A stretch of 64,000 bases of DNA from Paramacrobiotus metropolitanus (taxonomy: Eukaryota > Tardigrada > Eutardigrada > Parachela > Macrobiotidae), in assembly GCF_019649055.1 (NCBI RefSeq), contig NW_026570276.1:920593-984592 (forward strand). Direction: 5' to 3'. This document shows, piece by piece, positions 18,118 through 31,888 of this stretch (the stretch's first letter is position 1; the number at the start of each line of letters is the position of its first letter). Below the pieces are notes generated by a model. The model made no database searches and had not been told where the DNA came from. It saw nothing but the letters and a program-made list of their open reading frames with translations. A program made the position numbers and the translations under genes.

Positions 18118-20902
18118 GCTGGACTTCAGCGCGATCGCTTCCGTTAACTTCAGAATATAGAGAGTACGGTATGAATATACTTCTGGCTGCAAAAATTCTT
18201 TCGCACAGGAAAAATTTTAGCCGGAATGCTGACGAAATTCAGAAATTAAAAATTAAGAACTTACAAAGAGCCAGTAACTTGAACAAACACGTTCTGGCTG
18301 AGACTTGAGAGCACGTGGATAACCGAGATAACCAGTGCCAACATACAGTGCCGTTGTGCCGACCGCTGGCATTTTAGACCGACTATATAAGAACCGGATG
18401 CCACAGCTGCTCGTTATCATCAGTAGCCTGTACTTCCTGTAGTCGTTTGTTGTACAGAACTTCCGCCCTCTTGCTAGTATTGCACAGTGCTATTAATTTT
18501 TTAGTTTTTCCATATCCGTTGCCCATTAAATTTACCCAAGCACTGATCTTAATAGCTTGGATAGCATTGTGTAATTCTAAAGGCTCTAATTTTAAAATTA
18601 TTACTCCAAAGACCTGACTGTACTCCATCTTTAATTTTATTGTACTCTACTACTTGTACTGTTTTTACTTGTAAGTTGGGCGGAATGTTTTATACTTCGG
18701 ATACGAGCACTTCGGGTTCGCACGAGTATTTCGGGTTTTTACATATTTTCGTCACTTTAATTACATATGCGTTTCCATATTAATTGGTCGCGGTCATCGG
18801 CGCCACCCGCAAACGTGACGCACTTCAGCAAAAACGTAAAAAAGTGTCGTAAACGTTTTGTTTGTAAGCGACTGCTCAAGAGAAAAGTCATGAAGCAAAA
18901 TATCAAGAGGTGTATAGAAAAAAATAAGCACGGTTTACGTTTGCCACTGATAAATAACAACGTTTTACCGCTGTAATACTTGTTAATTTAACCAAAGTTT
19001 CTTAACCCAGGGCTCAGATTTGATGATGGGTAAGATAAGCTCATGAAAACGGCTTGGCATGGGGAATTCTGTATGTTCGGACGAGATTCTTAATCGAGAA
19101 GGGTCACTATTTACCAACTATAGTAACCGCCTAACCGGTATTGTGCATAACGCCTTAATGTACGTGCTGATTTGCAAAATGATCTTAAAGCATTTAGTTC
19201 ATAGTTTAGGATAATTTCACTACAGGTATGTACTTACAATAATGTGCTACGACAGAATGAAATTGTCGAAGTATCAGCCCGATGTGAAAGCAAATGGCAA
19301 CACTTGTGACGTAGCATTAATTTCTGAACGGCGACGTCGACATTGAAATCGAAGTGGCTAACTAACTCTACCGTCTGTACGTGATAAAGGGTCAGTTTTA
19401 GAGAATTTGTTTACTGTACTTATAAATTACCATTACTTATTGTACTTATTTATTACTTATTAGTTATTACTTTAGCACTTTTATTACCCAAACACAACTG
19501 GCTGCGCGCTATCGCAACCGATACTGACTTGCAGTTAAACAAAATGGCCCGCTGATTTATCAAGGTGAGCTGAATACGCGCCATGTTTGATTGACTTCCT
19601 TTTAAACTCATTTCAATGAGCAATATCTTTTAAACACAAAACAGTTAACTTAATCCAACATAACATGCAGGTTTGGCTTTTTAATTACGTTTTAAAAAGT
19701 AGAGTTGGAAGCCGTCCCGGAAAGGAAAATTTCGAATTTCGGTACTGTAACTAATTCAGAAATCTTAATATTCAGCTGCATAGGTTAATGACCGACAGTG
19801 AATGTCGTCTTACAATGTCTGACAGAGTGGTTGTTCCTTGTTTTTTTTACTCCTTGGAAATGTGGCCTACAGTCATTGTGTTCGACCATGACACGGGAGA
19901 GTTGCAACTGCTCGCATGAAATTCTTACGAAATCCTCAAACGGACAATTTGAAAACAAATTTCTAATAATGCATATCAATTGACAAACTTATCTGGATAA
20001 AACCCGTTTCTGCAAAGGGCAATATATCAGCCTTGATGTCTTCGAGTTGCGGCATGTTGGTGCGTAATTGCACACTTACGGTTAACAAGATACTGGGTAT
20101 CGTACGTAATTTTGCAGTAGGTAATATTTGCTTGAATCAATTACACTTTCTGTAATACAAATTACAAGTATCTAATAAATAAGCTAGAAAATTTGGGGGA
20201 GCAAGTTCAGCTGGCCAAGGCTTTCGGTAAGGGGTTTCTTCGAAAGAGCGATTGTGCCGTAAAGAAGTTCATAATTATAATAATATTATAACTATGTACA
20301 ATGTACTCGTACCGTATTTTTACTAACTTGCGCATGGTTTACTGATTATGTATTGGTTTACTGATTATGTATTCCGACTGGCTCACATAGATGGTTTTTC
20401 GAGTAGGTCATAATTTTTACATAATTTCAGTTATGTAGATCTGTTAACGATGACTGCTTATACAAACTTATGTGAAAATGCAATGATATATTTGCACTTT
20501 TTTAATATTATTTGCAGTCTTTTCGTTTTACTAAGCTATTCTAATTTATTGCGGTTGCCTTCAATTTTGCGTAAGAATGGTTCTTGCCAGTAACAACACT
20601 TTTTAAACTTCAGAAAAACGCTCTTTAATTGATGTTCGCATTATCATCGCACTTTGTAGTAATGTAGCATATAAAATAAAGAAATAATAATTCCACAACC
20701 AAATCTTTAATCTAAATCATCTTCTAATCTTCCGGGAAGTAAAGCGTAGACGATACGCAAAAACTGTAAATACGGTAATACGATACATATACCTATACGA
20801 TACGTCATACGATTAATAACAAACGGTTAAAACGGTTAAAATTTAACAAAAATCAAGCGGTCAAAGGTAGAAACAAAATAAAATCGCCCGTTATCACATA
20901 AT
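18118..20902. other. Gene-poor interval
   Basis: It contains two GGATAACC-type half sites (18316-18333) and a TATATAAG-like sequence near 18383. An 81-codon minus-strand frame at 18628-18383 may be an upstream exon but matches nothing I know. The rest is AT-rich with no convincing gene. Confidence 0.4.
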
Positions 20903-23024
20903 TCACAATCCACACTCAATGGGCCGGGGATGAGCCAGCTGTTTCTTGATGTACTCAATCTGTGATTCCGACAACTGCCAGTCACGGGCATCCTTGTCAA
21001 AGTTCTCCTTCGCGCCGTAGCCGTACAGGTAGCCGTGGATGCGGGTTGCCACATGCGAACGGATAAGTTCCGAATCCGACAGGTTGAAGCTGTTATACAG
21101 CGAGACGTGTTCCCGTAAATGGTACTTCTGATGGTAGCTGCAAGACTCACACAGTAGGTTACTTCTTACGACAGCAGGTACTCGTACACAATAATCTTGT
21201 AACCGAAAACGAAAACAGCAAAATAATCAAATATTCAAAAAAATTGGTAAGGACTGGCCAAAAAGATTAACTCGAACTGTTTTATTCGATTAATTCTTAG
21301 CCGCGAAAAGAAAATCCTGCCTACAGAAAAATTAATATGCCAATACAAATACCCAACTGGGTAACATAAATTCATTAAGTGACACTTCCTTACGTGGAAA
21401 GTGACCGAAAAATTACACGTAATTGAATTGTCGATGTATTACGTACTAAAATCGAAAATGACAATTGAAAAATCACTGCGCTTAAACAGAACTAGAAATG
21501 TCACGTGCACTGTAATAAAAACAGCATAACGCCCAAATTACACAGAAAAAAGGACTCATAAAAATAATCCAACCAATTCGTAATGTTCTTGTGGTCTCAA
21601 ATAGCATATAAGAGCAGAATACTGTACTATGCGAAGAATTAGAAATACATACTTGAAAAAAATTCGATTAGTTAGTTAAAACGTTTTAAAAATTTGACCT
21701 AGTTATATTAAATTAGCAAATTAAGGAAACGGATTCTGAAAAATTAAAACTGAAAATTATAGCAGCATTAAAATTAAATGAAAATTGGGAGACTTTTTTT
21801 CCTTACAAAGACTTAATTTTCAACAGGAAGTGCGTACTTTTCAGCATCATAAAACGTCCCAAATGGCTCAATGTCTGTGACGATGGGTCGGTTGAATTTC
21901 TTCTGATATTCCGCCTTTGTCTGCTCGGCCAGCTGGTGCTGTAGCTCGTTGTGGTAATAAATGGCCGATTTATACTGCGCTTTATGTTTGGAGGTGGGAT
22001 CGTGTTCCGTCCAGAATACATCCAGCATCGCCTTATAATCGGTCTGCGTTGGGTCGTATTCGATTTGGATGGCTTCGGTGTGATCGCCGCTAAGTATAAC
22101 AAAATGAATATCAACACGAATAATTTTAAAAGCAATATTCGTTCCGTTATTGTTCAACTATAGTATAATAAAAACTGAAACCTAAAATCATATAAATACT
22201 CTAGTAATTTACGTTAACATCCTGGGCCTAGAGCACAGAATTAAGCACTTCGTTCGCTTTTTCCTAAACCGTCACATTGACATACATAACAAGATGCGCA
22301 CCTTTTTAAGGAAAAAACAGAGTCTGCAATTTCTGTTTTATGGAAGCAAACGAAATATTTTTTTACGAGGTTAAAACTTGGATTCACGGTCAGGTTGAGT
22401 AAGTTAACCGTTCCTGTGCAGTTCTCAAATAATATTAGTTTTCGTAATCCCTACAATATTCGTATTGTCACACATTATATAATTTAGTAAGTTTATCTAT
22501 TATGAGTCTACGAGTATATCTATATATGTACAAAGTTCCGATTAACTGTGGGGAAATCGTACCATCAGCTTAGCATTTTTAAAATTTAAAAGAGAAAGCG
22601 AAGATCAAGCCAGCACGAGCTATGTGCATTGTACAGTACACTGATTTAATCATTTACTTTGTTTAGTATTACCAAAACATGAAAATTTTAGTAAGGATTG
22701 AAAACAACTCTGAAAAACGTATTTAACAGCGCCAATGTATAGATGTAAAAACGCAATTTCCTTAACACGCCAATTGTTAAAACAGTTCAAACTGCAATAA
22801 ATTTGCACATAATATTGTGGTGAGAGTCTGCGTTTTACTTACAGGCTGCGATAAGTGGGATTAACTTTGGTTCCTCCCGTATACCCCACTTTGGTGCGGA
22901 TAACTCCCTTTTTTCCGCCAAATATAGGCTCCGGTGCCCAAAAACAGCCCATCGCAAATGTGGCTGTCTCCGTTGGAATGCTGGGTTCCTGGAATTTGCT
23001 GGCTGATCCCGTTATACTTGCCAT
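20903..23024 (-). CDS. msrA: Peptide methionine-S-sulfoxide reductase, three exons
   Basis: MsrA reduces methionine-S-sulfoxide in proteins using thioredoxin. Exons: 23024-22843, 22089-21838 and 21137-20903, with GT-AG introns. Together they give exactly 222 codons plus a TGA, the usual eukaryotic length. The catalytic motif AMGCFWAPE is in exon 1, followed by VGYTGG and NPTY. Exon 2 holds GDHTEAIQIEYDP, FWTEHDP and the AIYYHNE segment. YHQKY begins exon 3 and joins exon 2 in frame. I chose MASITG as start; an ATG 25 codons upstream is also in frame. No mitochondrial or secretory signal is evident. Identification is firm. Confidence 0.93.
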
Positions 23025-24909
23025 TCTGACTCCGCCAGCCTGTATACGGTAATGAGTCTGGTTACGGTACTGACAATCTGGGAACCCAATATCAAACACA
23101 ATTCCAATAATGTTTGTAAGAAGTAGGATTCAGAACGATAAAACGAAGGACAAACTCAAAGGATATTTAGAAAACATGAGTCTGTTTGCATTTATACCCG
23201 ACGTATAACCGCGTTAACATTTATGATTATGGCGTCTTACACTGAAGGCTCTAGTCAGCCACTGCAGCATCTGCAATGTACAACCGATGGCACAAACGCA
23301 CACGAAATATACGTTAATCAATAATCAATTTCAGGTGAAGGACAAATATCCCGTCATTTAACCGTAGAGCTGGAAAAACTACGGAGAAATAAACAAGTCG
23401 AGTGCCTCGAATATCAAACTTTCCAGCTCGTTAATTATCAGTAATCTGATGAATGTAATAAACTTTGTTTCTCCGTTCTCGCAGTCTAGCATGTGCACTG
23501 CGACGGCCAGAGTCGCGCGACAGCTAGGCGGATATCCGGTTTAGCCAGTAGCGAGCGGAGGCCAAACACTAACGAAAATCTAACTAATTATAGGAAATAT
23601 GGTTTCTTCTTTGCAAATAAATACGTTTTGTAGAAAAATAACTGTCATGTACAGATAAAAATGCAATGCTAGACAAATCGATATAATTATCTATCTGTAC
23701 TTAATACTTTTGTACTTTGTAGAGTTATGTTAACATTCTGTGGAGATAGACATGCGGTATTTCTGTAGCTTCGTGCAGTATAAAGTTATTAGTCTACTCA
23801 GACATTATATAAGCACCGAGTAAATGTTAAAATTGAGAAGTAACTGGAACTTTAAATGGCTAAAGTTGCAACAGGGTCACAGTTACAGTTTTAATTTTTA
23901 GTCTCCGGGAACACGGCCGGAACGTACGATTCACAATCTTCGAAGATTTTGTAAGAGAATTGATTAATGTTGTTTGTAATACCTTTCCTATAAGTAAAGT
24001 GAGATTTTTGGAAAAAAAAACACGTCAGTTCGATCTGTTCAGTTGTTTGTCCTTGGAATAATTAAATTCTGCATAAGAAAAGCTTATTTTTGGAGTCTTC
24101 CGGAGCTACTAAGAAAAGTACGCTGGCGTTTAATTGCAATATACTGTACGTATACGTTTTTGCGCTCTTATACGAGTATATGCGCAAAGCAGCAAAATTA
24201 ACAGAACTAATTATAATTTGTAAGTGAACCCTTTTCTACTTGTACTTATTAATTTGTAATTTTAAAGCCGGTGTAATGCATACTGGGAAAACCACATTAC
24301 TCGTTTCATATAAATTTCCGCATGCCGTCGGAGTATTGTGTATTCTGCTACCTTTTTGACGCTTTTGTCTGGGGAAACAAACATTTCTGCCGCTGCCCTG
24401 CGTGCACACGTGCTTTTACGATCTGTGCGTTGACAAACCTGGCGGTATGCGGAATATTAACTTTACTCACAAATCACAATCACAACGCCGCGGTTATTAA
24501 AATGCGGCACTCGCCCTTGACAATGGCCATTCTACTCCACCGTTCTTCGCATTTACGGGCATTGTTCAAACAATTTTACATCACTGTTTTATGGCTCGAC
24601 GGCTGCAAAAATTCTTTCCGCTAAATCGCGCCAATTGTGTTAACTGTAAAGCAATAATGGACACGTATTACTAACGTGTAATATACCGCACATGCGCAGG
24701 TATTACTCATGAATTGTAATTCTTTCCGGTATGAACAGTATTCAGGAGTTAATAAATTGTCATATTCCGCGACAGCTTGTTTTCATTTTGTCGTGCGATT
24801 GAAATTAAGCACAGCTTTTACAAAAGTTTTTCAAGGTTCGTTTTTTCACATTATCACTGCACCATATGGATTTTTAATAACAATATCTGTGCTTTTCATA
24901 CAATATAGA
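23025..24909. other. Intergenic, no gene seen
   Basis: AT-rich spacer between two divergently oriented genes. A 100-codon plus frame at 24322-24624 is Cys-rich at its start but has no recognisable domain. I found no repeat or RNA gene. Confidence 0.4.
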
Positions 24910-27122
24910 ATGTGGATAAATTATTATTGTGTAGCAACATTGCTACTGCTAGGGTATCACTCCGTGACCTTTGTTACTGCAACCATATCATGTACATATG
25001 GCAGCGGTGAAGCTGTGTGTTTTGTTAACTATGGTCCAAGCGATGGCTCGCCCATTACATGGAGCGCCGATACCGCCTTGGCAGGAGCAAAAATCAATCT
25101 ACCTGATGTGACAGTACTGCGAATTCTGAACAATGCCACCAGTGAGCAGCCGGAAGCTGGCCACCGACTACAGCTACAAGATGCCGCATTCAGCGGATTA
25201 ACGAATCTACGACAGTTGCATTTATTTAAATTTAACAACGTACAGATTACCGGGAAAGCTCTGGCCAGTATCGGCAGTATAACCGTCCTCAATCTGACCC
25301 GAGTACTGTATGGAGACTTTTTTAATCCATATTGGAATGACGTCGTGTCATATACGAATGCTTCGGCCGAATTAAGGGAGCTGTACATACATAACTGTGA
25401 TCAGAGTACTTTTAATAATGGACTGGGATTGCTGGAACTGGGAACCAACGGCGATAAACTTCGAAAATTGTCTCTAGCCCACAATAAAATCTGCTTTTTT
25501 GCGCCTTTGCAAAAAGCGTTGAACGAGCTGGAATACTTAGATCTACACGATAATCGTTGTGGGGGTAAGCGTGCTAAGCGATCGCCTGAAACCCAGTAAT
25601 CAAAGTTAACACGCGCGTCATGTACGATTCGAGACACTTGATAAAAACTATACCAATAAAACTATTTTTAGAGAAGGCTGAAAAAAGGCTGAAATGGTTT
25701 TGGGTTTATGTGCTCAACGTAGAGGTTATTTTCAAAAATTTTTTTGTCAGCTGGTCTGCTAAAATTTACCGACCCGATGGAAACGAAATAATGGCTTAAA
25801 CTGTATTGTACCACCGCTTCGATTTTTCTCATACGTTGTTCACTTTAAGCTTAAAATTTATTCTTATGTATACTGCTAACCAAGTTGTAAGAGTAAAATT
25901 TAAAAAAAACAAAGTTTAAAAAAATAATTGGCCACAGAGTGAGTACGCGTACGCGAAAATAAGTAGAAGCTGGAGCGTCCGCACTGTTCGTGTATATTGT
26001 AATTCTGCTACATTACAATCAGTATTATAGTAATTTTTCTGCTGCCGTACCGTGCGTTTGGGCTTTTTGCGATAATCTGAATAAAACATATGAAGTCCGA
26101 TTTTTACAGGTAGCTTTTCGATCACTCCTGGATTTTTAACGAAATTCCCTAAACTCCAGTATTTGGACGTATCAAAAACGGATTTTCCGGGTATCGGTCT
26201 TGACGAGTGGGTCACCAAACCGACCGTCAATGTAATCCGCATTCTCAAAGCCGCCGAATGCAACATTAGATCTCTCCTGGTTAACCAATTTGACGCATTC
26301 AGAAGCTTAACCCATCTCGATCTGTCCAGGAACAAAGCCCTAGTCGCCATCTCCAGCAACGCTTTTGCCAATCTCCGACTAGATACCCTCAACCTATCCG
26401 GGAATCCAAACATGATTTTTAGCGGGCAAGGTGAGGTGTTCGCTAACACCACGGTGCGTAATCTGGACTTGTCGCTAAGTTCCCAAGACGCGAAGATAAC
26501 GCAAACGTTATGGGACTACAACATCACCGCTCCACTGCGGCCGGAACTGGTGGTGCTCAATATGAGCGGTCGAATAATTCCTGATGGACGCTACATTGCT
26601 CTGGCTAGATATCCCAATTTAGAGGTCGCTGTTTTATCCCGGATGAGCCTGAAATCAGAGACACTGATGTACCCAATCAGCAATAGGGACATCGGTAACA
26701 AACTGCGAATCCTTGACCTTTCTGACAACAAACTCACGGCTTTTCCTAACGACACCGGGGCCGCCTTCCAGAGATTATGGAATAAGGATACCAAGATGGA
26801 GAAGCTGCTGTTGCACAATAATCCTCTCCAGTGTAAAGCCTGCGGGAACGTGTATTTGATGCGCTGGATTGCCAATGACAGTGACTGTCGGGATAGAGCC
26901 AAGAGTGTCCTGTGTTTAGTGTTGCCCGGGATGACGACATCCGACTGCCCAACGTGCTTGGACAACGGTGTATCCAGACCGATTAATCAGTTGAGCGTTC
27001 GCGATTTCGACATGTGTGCCGGGGAAAAGTGCACAACACCAAAGAACAGTGCGATGAGTTTGGCATCGAGTGTCTTTATCCATATAATACTTAGTTCTCT
27101 CCTGGTATTGTATTCCCGCTAA
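24910..27122 (+). CDS. Secreted or membrane-anchored leucine-rich-repeat protein, two exons
   Basis: Exons are 24910-25564 and 26110-27122, with a 545-nt intron that joins a split Gly codon. The start is followed by a signal peptide (CVATLLLLGYHSV). LRRs run through both exons (LTNLRQLHLFKFN, LRKLSLAHNKI, LEYLDLHDN, LTHLDLSRNKAL, LDTLNLSGNPN, LRILDLSDNKL). They end in an LRR C-terminal Cys cap with CKACGNVYLMRWI and later Cys pairs (CLVLPGMTTSDCPTC). A hydrophobic C-terminus (VFIHIILSSLLVLYSR) suggests a GPI signal or tail anchor rather than a cytoplasmic domain. It is probably an extracellular recognition or adhesion protein. No TIR domain is present, so it is not a Toll receptor. Confidence 0.85.
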
Positions 27123-27897
27123 TTTTTTATTGAGCAGTTTCTAAAGACAAAAAAGTAATGATTTCCAGAAGCCTTTTATGTCTTCATTTCGCACCACGCA
27201 ATGACCTTATTAGAGAAACCAATGTTACTGTAACTACTTATAAAAATTTTAAACCGACATTATAACCAGTTATTGTTTTATATAATTACCATGTTGATAC
27301 TAACAATACTGTATGGATGTCTTTATTCCTTGTATTTTGTTAGTAAATGCAAGTATATTGATTGGTTTAAGAATGTCTTGGCAGGAAAGGAAAAAAAATA
27401 AACGCTTTAGCCCACCGAAAAACGTTTTTGGGAAACTTCTGCATTAACTTTGTACTTATCATTGTGAAGGATATTATCAGTGTGGAAACTGGAGAGATTA
27501 CAATATACCATGTAAGTACAGTAAGTAAATGTACACGAGAATTCAAACTTTCCTTATAGTCTCATGGCATCATGAGTGGAAGATCCAATATTTAATTAAT
27601 TCAGAAATATGGGTAAAATGCATATGTTGGTCCGAGCGTGGCTGATTTTGTTGCGGCAAATGTTGTTATTAACGATGACTTCCGGTTGCACTACAGAATC
27701 TGCGCAAGTGATACAATCTCTGCACAACAGTGCGGAAACTCCCCACAACTGGCTTACCGCTTCACTGTATTATTTTACGATGTCGAGGCTAATTTTTGAT
27801 AATTGTATTCAAGTGGAGGAAATTATTAATCGCCAGAGACAAGAAATTATAATAAATACGAAGCATCTTTCGGCAATGTTCAGTCATAACCATGAAC
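27123..27897. other. Intergenic spacer before the tRNA
   Basis: No gene seen. A 145-codon frame starting at 27609 runs straight through the tRNA gene and is therefore rejected as coding. Confidence 0.4.
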
Positions 27898-27988
27898 GCC
27901 ACTTTGGCTCAGTGGTAGAGCATCAGTCTCGTACACTCCATTTGCGGGAGTTAACTGAGGGTCCTGGGTTCGATCCCCAGAAGTGGCT
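27898..27988 (+). tRNA. tRNA-Thr (CGT) with a short intron
   Basis: The 7-bp acceptor stem GCCACTT pairs with AAGTGGC (27981-27987). Box A is GGCTCAGTGGTAGAGC and box B is GGTTCGATCC in a perfect T arm, CTGGG with CCCAG. The anticodon stem TCAGT/ACTGA encloses CTCGTA, then an intron of about 19 nt after position 37. The anticodon is CGT, for Thr. Intact and probably functional. Confidence 0.88.
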
Positions 27989-28141
27989 ATTTTTTGCTCA
28001 TTATCACAATCATAAAACAGCCGTTATCAAACAGAGATTACGGTAAACCATTTAGCAATCATTTCTGATAAGATTTCGCAGCTACCAAGTAACACGCGAA
28101 TGCAACTTAAAAATGGTTTAAAATTTTTGTTATATCGATTT

Positions 28142-29825
28142 TTATTCCACCGCTTTGACGTCCCCCTCGGGTGTCGTGCAGTAGAACGCATCCACACTGA
28201 ACGCCGAAATGCGCCGGCATTTTTCCCGTAACTCCGTCCAGCGGCTGCCGGTCTTGACCTTGACATTATTCTCCATATCTTTCACCACGATCACGTGATC
28301 CTCGTCGTACACATCCGCACTAACGCCGGTCGTATCATAGCGTTTAAATTTCTGCGTTTCGTGATCGAAGGACCATATTCGGGTGGTCTTCCGGTCGGCC
28401 GCCAGCAGAAAGCCGTCAATCCCGACACTGACGCTGGTTTTCTTGCCGCCGGTCGGATCCAGTTTGAACCATTTGTTGGCCACGTACCGGTAGATGTCGC
28501 CGTCGCCGGTGGAGGCGTACGTCTCCTCGAAAGACATCGGGGCGAAGGTTAGGAATTTGACACCACGGGGTACATCGGGAACCTGATCAGTAATTATAGC
28601 GATTCAATTTAAGATAACGCTGCATATAATACAGGTATGTGGGTGTGCGGCAAAACTGCCCGTGTTATTGTACTCTCTAACTGCATTTTAAGAAGAATAG
28701 TATGATAAAAATTACGTATGACTGCCACGGTATCAAAACTGCGGCTAAAATGCAGGCATAGGGTATAAATACAATAAATAAGAGCAACAAAGATATCGTA
28801 ATTATTAATAATGAGTACTAAATAAATATAACTGCAGACGCAGCAATGTAATACAAAATAATTATTATAATTATAATATTATACAATACATACAACTAGT
28901 AAGCTGATATTCAGTAAAATTTATAATTATATTTATTTCTCATACCACTTAGCCGGGTGGTGTGATTGTGTATCTTTAATAAATGCGCATTAAATAATTT
29001 CGTTAACGGGCAGTCTAGGACGTTCGTGTATTGGATTAAAACAGGGAAAACTTTTTCATATGTCAGGTCTAGCCATATGCAGCGATACGGATCATTGTAG
29101 TGTAACGGCTTCTAACTATATTTCTTTGTCTTCCGTTAGTAAGACACTCAGATTTTCATTATCAATGCTTTCTCAATTTCAAGAACGTTTTTTTTTCAAA
29201 TGCCGATCAGTTGTAAAGCCACCGAAAAAACAAAACGAAGCATACAACCGTTCAAAGGTAAAAAATTCAAAAAGCAAAAAAATTAAAGAAAATAAAATAT
29301 GTCATTTCAAGTATACAATGAACAAAAATTAGTCTGCTTATTGTATACGAATAATTTATTTTGTTGTTCCGATAAGGCTTCGTAACTTTCCTCACGATTT
29401 AAATTTTTATTCCAATGCAATACGAGTGCACTCACCTCTTCTGGCTCATTGTTGTAATGGAAACGGAAGGCCTTCCCGTTAGCGTCCACAAACCACACGG
29501 AATCATCCCACGCTGTGAACGCAAATCCCACATTATCGGCCACCTTCCCCGGACGGTCGACATTCTGGTTCTTGCGCATCAGCTGATTATTCGCATTAAC
29601 GAAGTAATACTCCACCGGCACGCAGTCCGTCGGGACACTTCCGGTGGCGTACACGGCATTACGCTGCAGAGCAGTGCCGGGCCGCGTGGGCGGGCTGTCG
29701 GTCGACAGATCGAACTGGGATTTTCCCGTCTGGGAGCTGGTGCGGCCGCGCGATTTGGAGCGGGAACGGGCATCCGCCAGGACCCACACGGATACAACAA
29801 TAAAAAAGGCTAGGCAACACCGCAT
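28142..29825 (-). CDS. Secreted repeat protein with tectonin-like strands, two exons
   Basis: Exons are 29825-29436 and 28582-28142, joined in frame by a canonical GTGAGT donor and a GATCAG acceptor, giving 276 residues. The start follows a clear signal peptide (MRCCLAFFIVVSVWVLADA), then a Ser/Arg-rich and Pro/Thr linker. The body contains about five WD/tectonin-like blade motifs: AFTAWDDSVWFVDANGKAFR, YASTGDGDIYRYV, SVGIDGFLLAADR, IWSFDHETQKFKRYD, VIVVKDMENNVKV. The pattern suggests a small beta-propeller, perhaps a lectin. I do not recognise an orthologue. The 853-nt intron holds only AT-rich sequence. Confidence 0.65.
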
Positions 29826-31888
29826 TGCTGGTTGATAGTCATACACGTGTACGCGCCTGTCCCAAAACGAAAAAAAAATTGATTGAACGACGCAGCTGGG
29901 TTAACGGCGTATTCTGTTGAAAATTAATCCGATGGAAATCAGAGCTTATTCGAAGCTACGGCACTACTGTAATCTTGTGATATGATCAGTTGATAATGAG
30001 CTCCGGCTAGGAAAGTTTAAATATAATTACTTGTACGGTCAAAAAGTCTCTCTGTTTTATCTGTATACGCAGTAGGTATATCTACGGAGTAGTTTGACAT
30101 ACAGCAGCAATTTATTAACGTTGATTTATTAACTTTCACTGTGTGTTGTACGGAATCTCACCAGACTCTTTAACGGTAAACATCCCATTAATTGCTGCAA
30201 GATTAAAAGTGCAAGAAACCTGTTTGAAGAGGATCTGCAGCGTACCGCGGTGCTATTTGGAAAAAAACGATATCTCCAGTTCATTATGTATTTGTTCGAT
30301 CGATAATCCGTAACCAGAAGTCTAAGAACTATAGCAGCCACTAAATATGTCGGTATCAAATTTATTTCTGTTACGCATTGTAATTTAACAAAAAGCCTTG
30401 GTGCATTCAAAATATCGAAATAAAATTAATCCGAAAGCGAAAGTCTTGCCAACAATGATTTCATCCAATTCCATGCATTTTTAGCTGCTTGCATTTTGCG
30501 TAATATGCAGTATATTATAGATTGTATGTACTGTACATATACCGGTACATATAGTAAGTAGTGGTTGCACGGCGTGCAACCACTAACACAGTTCGAGCGC
30601 ATCGTAATGGCAAGCGTAAAACATACAGTTTAGGTTAAAACGTACCGTTTATGAGAAAAGTCCACCATAATTTATTAGTTATTTTTGTCTAGGATATGTT
30701 CATCTTGTAATGCATAATGTAGCGATTATAGGGAAATGTGAGAATTACCTTATACTTTCGGAAAATAATGACTTCTCTACGTGGTCAGTACCAGTGTTTA
30801 AATTTTCCGATTACGCCGTTATCAAGTAAAAAGTTAATCCTACATCGAGAAGGCACTTTCTTAATGTCGAATAAAGTCTGGCTTTTAACAATCGCGTGTA
30901 CATTTGGCAAATGTATTGCATTTTACACATTAGCGTAATACTCAATACATGGTGATACACTCAATACATTGTACCAATAATAAATTTAAAAAAGTTTAAT
31001 GAAATTGTAATTAGCGGGGTGAAACAAAAACTACCCGAGTAAATGGTTGAAATAGCTCTATGAAAACAAATCAGCAATTAGAAAAATATGCGTAAGTTTA
31101 CTGGATTTGGAATAGTAGGTACAGAGTACATCATAGTTATGTACATATGTTACCATGCAAATTAAAATTTAACAAATCTGGCGCTTTGAATATTAAAGTA
31201 TCAGTCGACGGTTACAAAAACAAACCAACAAAGGAAAATGTTTTCCACTTGCGGCTATATGATATTTGTATCGAAGCTGTGTTACACCATGTAAGAACCG
31301 GAAATGCTGAAAAACGCGCCAGCAGTCGACCAAGCGCAGAAGTTGCCGGCTAATAGATATACGAGCATCTGTACAAGCTTGTCCGGTAATTTCTGCCGGT
31401 TCAAAACAGCGAAATACACAAATTTGCGTGTTGCGCCAAACGTAGTGTAGTGGCAATCGCTATAGCGCAAACTTCGCGCTAAATATGTGCTATCTGTACC
31501 TTTACGACAGAAATTACCGGACAAGCTTGTACTTAAGTACTCTCGGCACGTGTAAAGTTGCGAACCAGTGCACCGGAAATCAGCTGACCATAATTTTGTG
31601 GCAATTCTTAAAGCAAATATCGGTTGTGCTTTATTAAGTACCTAACCGGTTTTAAAAGAAGTCTCCCTGTCTTTTTTAAACTTTCGATCAAATACCGGCT
31701 CAGCGTTTATGTGGCGAGACCACGCGAGTGGGCATACGAACGGAGAATTGTCACAGGGGCATTACGATGTAATAAAATATTTTCCACTTAGAGCATTACT
31801 TGCAGATAATCAAAGTAAGTGGTTTCCGATTTAAAAAAATTTAGTTTAAAATCGTTTAACTTACATCTTACAACTTAAAATCGCAATA
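29826..31888. other. Gene-poor interval
   Basis: No gene is convincing. A perfect 12-bp inverted repeat around GGC lies at 30559-30585 (TAGTGGTTGCAC and its complement). From about 31140 the sequence resembles the region upstream of the second SDR copy (38560 onward), marking the duplicated block. Confidence 0.45.

Noticed and set aside
27609-28046. 145-codon plus-strand frame
   Set aside because: It runs straight through a well-formed tRNA-Thr gene and has no domain signal; it is a chance frame.
28142-29825. Single long intron as a possible site of another gene
   Set aside because: The 853-nt intron contains only short AT-rich frames.
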